Shown piece by piece: positions 57,190 to 64,000 of a stretch of DNA of 64,000 bases. The notes below the pieces were generated by a model. The model was not told where the DNA came from. It did no database searches and was given only the letters and a program-made list of their open reading frames with translations. Numbering within the stretch: position 1 is the first letter of the stretch; each line of letters begins with the position of its first letter. A program made the translations under genes and the position numbers. The stretch covers positions 124,001-188,000 of the forward strand of contig JAEQBH010001375.1 in the NCBI GenBank assembly GCA_016808115.1, given 5' to 3'. Origin of the DNA: Tetrastigma voinierianum. Its lineage: Eukaryota; Streptophyta; Magnoliopsida; Vitales; Vitaceae.

Positions 57190-58140
57190 CGGGTCAGACA
57201 TCGAGAAAAATTGAGGGATTTGAAGTGCGGTCGCGAAACAGGGGATCCTAAGTTCGTAATTTTGAGGATTAGCGAGACTTAAGGAGTGCCAGCGACAACA
57301 CATCGTGATCTCGACAAAGGACAATGTCGCGACAAGGGATGGAGGTCGCGACGAGAGAAGCGCCTCGAGCTAAGCGGGTTTGAAAATATGAAGCTATTTG
57401 TGACTTAGGGTTTGATCTCGCGACAAAGGGCGATGTCGACACCAAAATCCAACAGTTGAAGCCTCCGGGGAACATAAGAGCGTGCTTTCGGTTGAAGGTT
57501 CTGATTCCTTAAGTTGATGTCGCGACAAGAGATGGATAATATCAGCGACATCGAAGTTTATCGATTGAAAACTGAGGACATGGTGATAATCGCGACAAGA
57601 GTTAGTCTCCGCGGAAGAGCTATAGAACAACGATTCAAACTGCGGAGGCATAAAGTGATGTCAGCGACAAGAGATCGATATCGCGACATAAGAAGACTAC
57701 GGTTCAAATTTTGCAAAGACATGGTGATGTCGCGACAAAGGGATTGATATCCACGACATGAGACGAAGCAGTTGAAACTGTAGAAGCATAAAGTGATGTC
57801 GCAACAAAGTTGACCTGCCGACATAAAAGACTACCAGTTCAAAGTTGCGGTTCCTTGAGTTGATGTCGCGACAAGAGATTGATGGCGACGAACCAAGGGA
57901 CCACACTCGGTTAGAAAACTGCCGAGACATGGCGATGTCGCGACGAGAGATTGATGTCGCGACATCGGGAGCAACGATTCAAAACACTAAAGACTTAAGT
58001 TGATAATGACAAAGAGATTGATATCGCGACATAAGATGCCTTCGGAAAACAAAGGAATGTAATGACTTATTGATAAATCTTTGCAACAAGTGCCAAACAA
58101 ACTAATCATCGCGACAAGGGATTTGGTGCGACACGAGAGA
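57190..58140 (+). repeat. TGTCGCGACA palindrome array, family A 3' LTR
   Basis: By eye about seven exact GTCGCGAC (near 57326, 57347, 57519, 57729, 57864, 57936, 57956) among many variants such as GTCAGCGAC and ATCGCGAC. The common pair is GATGTCGCGACAAGAGATTG then GATGTCGCGACATCGGGAGC. It ends upstream of the TATA box. Open frames on both strands here translate the repeat and are not genes. Confidence 0.82.
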
Positions 58141-58215
58141 ACGATAACGTGGAGCGGTCAGAAGCTGAAATCAAAGAGATACACATTAGATTAAGGCCCA
58201 AGCCAGAAGAAACCC

Positions 58216-58223
58216 TATAAATA
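58216..58223 (+). promoter_or_regulatory. Family A 3' LTR TATA box
   Basis: TATAAATA after AACCC, positionally equal to 2560 and 34329. Confidence 0.65.
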
Positions 58224-59751
58224 AGCAGCTACCCCGAGGAGAAAAAAAGATGGGAGGCGGGGAGGTGAAAGCGGAGCGAAGATGCAGGGTTGTAAGAGGA
58301 AACTCATTTATTTTTCTTTTTAACTTCTTTTTCTTTTATTTTCTTTTTCTATTCGACCGTTATAGATTGATTATTTTCATCTTTCTTTCTTTTGTTTTAT
58401 TTTCTGGATCTGGATGTTACTCGTTTTGAAGCGAGAAGAGTGAATCACGAAATTCCATTCTTTCAAATTACTACGGAATGTTTGAAGTTAGACAATTTAC
58501 AAGGAATTTGACTTTCCGATTTCAAGTGCAGGTTGTTCTTATGATCGAGGAAGATGTTGTAGTGTATGGTCGGTAATTGAAACCCTGACTTCCATTAAGT
58601 GATGTTATAGTCGAATTTTATCTTTCTGTTAACCATGACTTGTGAATTCCAGTTTATGAATTCACTTACGGTTATGGGTTTAATGTTTTGATGAATGTCG
58701 GTTTCTTATGCAGATTTAAGATTTGTTTCATTGCTCGATTTCAGGAGAGGTCCTCTGGTAACCTGAGAGAAAGACATTCTGAGAGTTATGAACATTTCCT
58801 TGAAGGAGTATATTAACACCTTATTAGAGATCTAATGAGCTTTATGTAGATTTACTTAGATAATCCTCTTCTCACTTAGGAAATCAAGAGCGAGTTGAAT
58901 GAATTATCAATTTAAACAGCGAGAGAGTTCACCTCAATTAGAATAGTGAAGCCAATCCTGAGTGTTAGAGTGAAGTCTAATCAGGAGAGGGTGATCTATT
59001 CTAATTTAGAGGAAGAGTAACCGAAGTTGTATGTCAGCAGCCCGCCTTAGATAACTTGGGGCTAAGGTTTCACAGTCCATAAAATGAGTACCTGAAATGC
59101 GAAAATACCCGGATTAAGGAAATCCCTATTAAAGAAGTAAATCATCTAATTCCACAATCTTGAAAAGAATGAAAATCAAATCATATTTGTGGAGTGTGGA
59201 GAGATCCGGTACAATGCCTTCGCATGTAAGATGATTTTAAAACTGAAATACACGAAGCAATTTTATCGGTGTTAACTACGAGGGATTGATACTTCACAAT
59301 AAGCGTTGAATACGATGTGTCCTCTAAGGCATACTAGGTTTCCATTTATTTTAAGTCACTATTTATTATTCTTTATTCTTTGGATTCCAATTTATTTGAT
59401 TAATATTTTTTCCTAATACTTGTATGTTTTACGACTTCTTAAGTTTGGATCACAATCTCATGTTATGGTCGAATAGTACAGAGACTTGAGGTAGTCGGGG
59501 TGGATTGATCTAAATTCTTGATCTACTATTGGATCGATATGCGGACTTATATCCATTTCACCACATATTTGTGCACTTGCACGGGATATTAGGCCAAAAC
59601 TAAAAATTGAAATGATATACTCTGGAGATTTGTGGTTCTCTAACAAAAGTCTCTTAGATTTATGGCATGGTTAATAGGGTTAGACAATAGTCTTTTGGCA
59701 ATAGTGTTATAAATTTGTACATGTGTTTGGTCAGGTCAACAAGCGCGAACC

Positions 59752-62600
59752 ATCTTATTCAAGGTAAATGAACCATAACTTGGCCTACATAGGTCAGGTA
59801 GAAAGGAAAGTCAGCTTCAACACATCAATTTTACTGATGGCTACAATTTACCGAAGGACTCACTACTAAATTCCCTTTTTCTTATCCAAAGCCGGGTTCT
59901 AAGATCAAACTAATCGTATGATCAAAAATAGGGAAATTTTCCTTGGTTCAAATTACCTTGGAATTTCCCAAAAACACATATATAGGAGTGCCCAGAGCTC
60001 TTTCTCAAGCTCGCCACAACAATAAATGAGTTTGGAGTTTCCAAACCCAAGCCATACACAAAATAAGGGTTAAATGTAACACTCTATCACTACATCTTAA
60101 AAGCAGACCATCCCATACTCAAATTAAATGAGCTTGATAGACTTAAAATACCGCAATGATGTGCACCACTTAGTTCTTTCTTCTCTTATATTGCTTTTTC
60201 TCTTTATCCGTTTTACTCTCAATATAAAAATTAAGCTGAGATCTACCTTGTGCCTTGTATTTGATCTTCTCCTTTTATTTCGCACGAGTTATCACTCTCT
60301 AATGTTGCCAATCAATTTATGAGCTTATTAAATAAACTTCTACCCATAACTACAAGTAATTCCAGTTCTTGCTTATTTTATTTTATCTTATTTAAAATAT
60401 GCACTACTTTTATTCTACCTAAACTGTTTATAAAATGTAGGGTATAATTTTAGGTGATGACAACATGAGGAGATGTGATCTAATGTTCATTCTTTGTTTC
60501 AAGCACCTATAATGTCAAAGTTACATATTTTTGTCTTATTTAATCTGGCCAATTGTGATGAGTTGTATACTTATATTGAGGCCATTTGTGTGACATCTTT
60601 TTTTTTGTAAAAGGGATGCTATTGGAAATTTGGCCTAATTTTGTAATGATATTGCCCTGTTTTTTGGAAGTAATCCTTACTTTGGCAAGGTTTTCGTCAT
60701 GATATATTAACCTTTTATGCACTAAGCTTTATTTTTGTAGAGATTTATGGTTACTAGAAGTACCGAACTTAACTGATCAGTGCTAACTGCATTCATGATC
60801 ACATATGATCTTTATTTTGTGATAAGATTCAGAAGAGAAGAACAAAGTTTTTACTAAATTAGGTTAAGGTTTATATTTTTTGGTTGATTTATAAAATTTG
60901 GATGAGAATAATACACATTCACCTCCTTTAGGTGTGTTATGCCATGAATATTTACTTTCATTTTCAAATTTATAAATTGGTACTCGCGTTTCTTTTCACA
61001 GATTGAAAAACATATAGAAGAACAGAAAAATAATTAATGGAGTGCTAGTCTTTTAGATTATTGTTTTTCCATCATTGAGCTTTCCACAAACAAGTGACGT
61101 TGCTAATGATTGTTTTTTTTTCTTCTCTTTAGTACATTCAGTTTCAAGGAAGGAGGAATTTATAACAACAAATATATCACATACCTAATTCCAGAGTTAT
61201 TGATTCAAGTCTCATCCATTAGAAGCTTTTATTGTGGAGAAAGAATTTTTAGACTAGCTGTTTGACTAAATTTGTTTTGTATGTCTTGATTTTGCACTCA
61301 CAAAATAACACTCAGACCCTCAAAACAATTGATCTAATCATCATTTTGTACATCCGGATAGAAACAATGGACGACAATCAGTCATTCCAGGTACCTTTTT
61401 TACCTAAACGGTCTATCTTCTGTTGTTCATTGAGAGCTTGCTTGCTCAGTTTAAAAACCTATCTTGGACAGATACCTAAATTGTTTTGTACACTGAGGCT
61501 ATCTTTAATTCCCAACTAATGCCTATCCGGTAAAATTATAGATCGATAGGACATTCATTCGGAATAGTTCCATATTTCCATCAGACGAGCAACATACTTG
61601 GATTTTTGAATTTCTTTTTATTTATTACAAATAACACATATTTTGAGAATTTGTATCTTAAATTGATATTTCATTAGCCAATTAAACTTATTAAGTTGGT
61701 CTCTTTTTAATAGTAAATTGTTAACTGTCTAAGAAATTACAATATCTGTAGTTAGAAATTAGTACTTTAAAACTTGTTTATTGTGTTTAAACAACATCAA
61801 ATTCAATATCATTCTTCATCTTATCATTTTGATTTAGGGATAAACTTTTGGGAAACAACATCCAACTTAACATCGTTCACCTGCAGGCCATTATCTGTTT
61901 GGATAATTCGTAATCCCATTATGGTATCACTATAATATTTAAACGCTCATTCCTTCTTAAGAAAACTATGTGTTCCCTGCCCTCTACCATCACTCTTTCA
62001 TGTTGAATATTGTTTATAAGGTTCAATTCCTTCTTAAAACATTAAGCATCCTCAGATATATGATCCCCATGTTGTTGGAAATATTAAACCCAGTCATCAA
62101 TTGGTCCAAAATGAAATTATTTCATTCGGCCTCACCAAATTGTACCTTGGTGCATGATATAGAGAATGTTGACCTTCTAGCTACAAAGTGCTGTAATGTA
62201 GCACACGCAAAATGATAAATAACTACAGAATTCTTCATTATTTTCAGTATTCGTCATTAAAGTCATGAATCTCTGTCAATTCTAGCCTTTTACCTCAGTA
62301 TTCTTTAATCTCTCAATGGCTTCCCACAGCCTCTATATAAGTCTCATGACAATACCTTCATGACAAGATAACTTCACTCACATCAGCCCTCTGATAGATC
62401 TGGTGGTTTGCAGCATTACAATGTTATTTAAATCAGCCACGTATGTGATATGGGTTTGTTGCGCTGGTGTAGCAATCACCAAACCTCATACCTCTCTAAT
62501 TCTTTCTTCACTTGAAATTCTTTCTACGAATTATGGACACCTTCAGAAAGCGATGCGAACATGATCAAGCCATTGCGCTATTAAGTAAACAATATGATGA
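59752..62600. other. AT-rich DNA, no gene recognised
   Basis: Mostly 65-75% A+T by eye, with no frame above 91 codons and no domain in those present (for example 60128-60322, 61262-61519, 61970-62215). Near 60000-60080 the minus strand reads like an LTR leader (CTATATATGTG followed by GAGCTCTGGGCACTCC order reversed), a weak hint of another LTR edge. Splice-like signals (TTCTTTTCACAG at 60993, TTATTTTTGTAG at 60730) occur but join nothing recognisable. Confidence 0.4.
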
Positions 62601-62609
62601 TGAAAACAT

Positions 62610-62765
62610 TCAGTAATGTAACAATGTTATAACACTATTGTAACACCGTTATCCTTTAATGTAATACATTTATTACACTATTAACTAATCATTGATTCGA
62701 AAAGTTTACTTCAATTTAATGTAATTGTTATAACATAATTGTAGTTTTATACAAAATTAACATTA
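62610..62765. repeat. TGTAACA/TGTAATA-rich short repeat patch
   Basis: TGTAACA, TGTAATA, TGTTATA and their complements recur every 10-20 bases, including GTAATACATTTATTAC. It could be the inside of a small transposon; no terminal inverted repeats were identified. Confidence 0.45.
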
Positions 62766-63670
62766 TTATAAGACATTTTCATGTTTATAACCATGTTCAA
62801 GTAAACAAATTTCATCTTGCATTGACATTCAAGGCTTCATCTAACACATATAGTATTGTTCTTAACATCGTAAAACATAAGTCTTCCTTGCAGTTTTAGG
62901 AATGTAACTGGTTTCAAGTTGTATAATCATACGATATCAAATTTACTGTTTAAAGCACAATACTTCCTTAACAATTCAATGATTGTTTTTTCCTTCAAAG
63001 CGATTTTTTAACACAGAATATGACCCTTTAACAAGGTTGCCCCAAACCCTAGGAATCTATAAAGTTTAATGAAAAAATCATGAACTAACTATATCCACCA
63101 TAAGTGATGTTTCAGTTTCTTTTGCGATGACAATGGATTAAGGGAACTAGGTTTCTTAACTTCTCCAAAAAATACTAGTGACTGATGGGAGAGAGAAGAA
63201 GAGAGGGAGACCCATTGAAGAGAAAAGAGATTTGAAAAAGCAAGAGAAGGGAGGGAGATCAAATTTGTTGCCCTTTTCATTCTTATTGACGATAATAGGC
63301 TAAAAGCATAAATTATCCTTTTGTAAGATATAGATATTGAATGGTTACCAAAAATTTGATTTTTCTTTCAAATGGGATTTTTTGATGAATCCATTTGATT
63401 ATATAATTGTTGTATGCTTTACAATTGAAATTCCTAAGCCCATGTTCATCATTTTTATTTTATTTTCTTTATGAAGGCAGATATGATATTTAACATTCGT
63501 AGCATTTTTTTACTGGAATAATGATTTTTCGAGCATGCTAAGCATTGTTTAAAGTTATCATCTCTTCCGTTCCAAAACAGAAATGCTACTATATATGGTA
63601 TATCCAGCGGGGTGAGTCTATCGATTGATTTGTCTTAATGGGTTTGGGTAATATGTATACACCCTAATAA
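62766..63670. other. AT-rich DNA, no gene recognised
   Basis: Nothing identifiable. A purine-rich block (63180-63260, GAGAGAAGAAGAGAGGGAGA), read on the minus strand, is a CT-rich leader-like stretch beside a 63-codon frame (63280-63089), which has no domain. Confidence 0.35.
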
Positions 63671-63674
63671 GGTT

Positions 63675-63755
63675 TTGGGACGAGGATGGGAAAATACCTA
63701 TAGAATCAGGACAGGGATGGGAAAATACCTATATAATCAGGACAGGAATGGATAA
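63675..63755 (+). repeat. Tandem repeat, unit near 36-37 bp
   Basis: Two full units and a third partial: GGGACGAGGATGGGAAAATA, CCTATAGAATCA, then GGACAGGGATGGGAAAATAC, CCTATATAATCA, then GGACAGGAATGG. GGGGATGGG-type repeats of this kind are common inside small plant transposons, so a MITE fragment is possible. Confidence 0.7.
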
Positions 63756-64000
63756 GGTGACTGACCCAGCCCCGTTGTCATCCTATTTGTAACCCCACTG
63801 ACTCCCATAAGTGCTGTAAGGACTCCAAGCCTAAATGCCCCAATCACTTCCCGGAGTAATTGCAGTTTGTGCTCTGTCGCTCTTCATTTCCTGTTAAATT
63901 TAAAATCAGCCCAATTGGTTTATTCAACTAGTTAACTTTCCTAATATAAAAAACAACTCTCTACTGAAAATAGGATCAGATCATAACCTCCAGATCCAAC
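63756..64000. other. Terminal stretch, nothing identified
   Basis: No open frame, repeat or site recognised up to the window edge. Confidence 0.4.

Larger units (their letters stand above)
33168..59751 (+). mobile_element. Athila-type family A element, decayed, with a nested family B composite
   Basis: The order is 5' LTR (33168-34563 and 46066-47315), tRNA-Asp primer site, gag, protease, RT, RNase H, integrase, a long post-integrase region, polypurine tract and 3' LTR (56943-59751). Without the 11.5-kb nested insertion it is about 15 kb, long for the family mainly because of 2.6-2.8-kb LTRs and a 4.2-kb 3' internal region. I could not find a convincing target-site duplication. All frames are broken. 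Confidence 0.82.
56943..59751 (+). mobile_element. Family A 3' LTR
   Basis: Starts TGATGAGCTTAAAATATC and ends about GGTCAACAAG (59751), 2.8 kb, uninterrupted. It is the reference for the other two copies. It contains the TCGCGA array, TATAAATA, the CTTTT tract and, at 59663-59681, a primer-site-like unit with its conserved follow-on AGACAATAGTCTTTTGGCAA. The exact end is uncertain within about 12 bases. Confidence 0.82.

Noticed and set aside
57190..58140. CRISPR-like repeat-spacer array
   Set aside because: Plant DNA, short palindromic repeats with irregular spacing, inside an LTR and present in three LTR copies; not a CRISPR array.
60730..61400. Exons of a host gene, from splice-like TTTTGTAG and TTCACAG signals
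   Set aside because: The joined pieces contain stops and no recognisable protein; such signals are frequent by chance in T-rich DNA.

Overview
This window is intergenic DNA from a flowering plant, almost certainly a eudicot. It is nested LTR retrotransposon wreckage with no intact host gene that I can defend. The evidence is reverse transcriptase, integrase and gag remnants of plant Ty3/gypsy lineages. There are primer-binding sites matching plant tRNA-Asp and initiator tRNA-Met, target-site duplications, and LTR starts of the TGTAACACCCC type. From memory only, the TCGCGA-rich and GGTACC-rich LTR inserts remind me of Malvaceae (cotton, durian), but that is a weak guess. Every coding remnant is broken by frameshifts and stops. 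Copies of the same LTR also differ by many one- or two-base indels, so both real decay and unpolished long-read sequence are likely.

Layout. (1) 1-18218: two pieces of a minus-strand LTR ('family C', 401-1222 and 17612-18218) are split by an Athila-type LTR ('family A', 1223-17611). That LTR is itself split by a full-length Tekay/Del-like chromovirus (3577-15509, TSD ATACT), whose 3' LTR holds an antisense solo LTR of its own family (12315-14647). It is split again by an antisense solo LTR of a second Athila family ('family B', 15823-17164, TSD TCCA). (2) 18219-32730: a minus-strand Tekay-like element. Its 3' LTR is at 18219-19643, its pol and gag remnants at 27334-31392, its iMet primer site at 31585-31595 and its 5' LTR to the right. 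It is interrupted by a Tekay LTR fragment (19644-20505) and the 3' half of a family B Athila element (integrase, env-like ORF, two abutting LTRs, 20510-27333). (3) 33168-59751: a complete but decayed family A Athila element. Its 5' LTR is split by a family B composite (34564-46065) that ends in inverted LTRs. (4) 59752-64000: AT-rich DNA with small repeats and no recognisable gene.

The most unusual structures are these. The family A LTR end carries a tandem array of about 82-83 bp units, each with a tRNA-Asp primer-binding-site-like sequence. Two family B LTRs are joined through head-to-head primer-binding sites. Arrays of short dyad-symmetric motifs, different in each family, occur in the LTRs of at least four retrotransposon families.

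The coding remnants belong to copy-and-paste elements: gag (capsid), protease, reverse transcriptase, RNase H and integrase in that order. A chromodomain-like tail ends the Tekay elements, and a post-integrase env-like region follows in the Athila elements. None could act today without help in trans.
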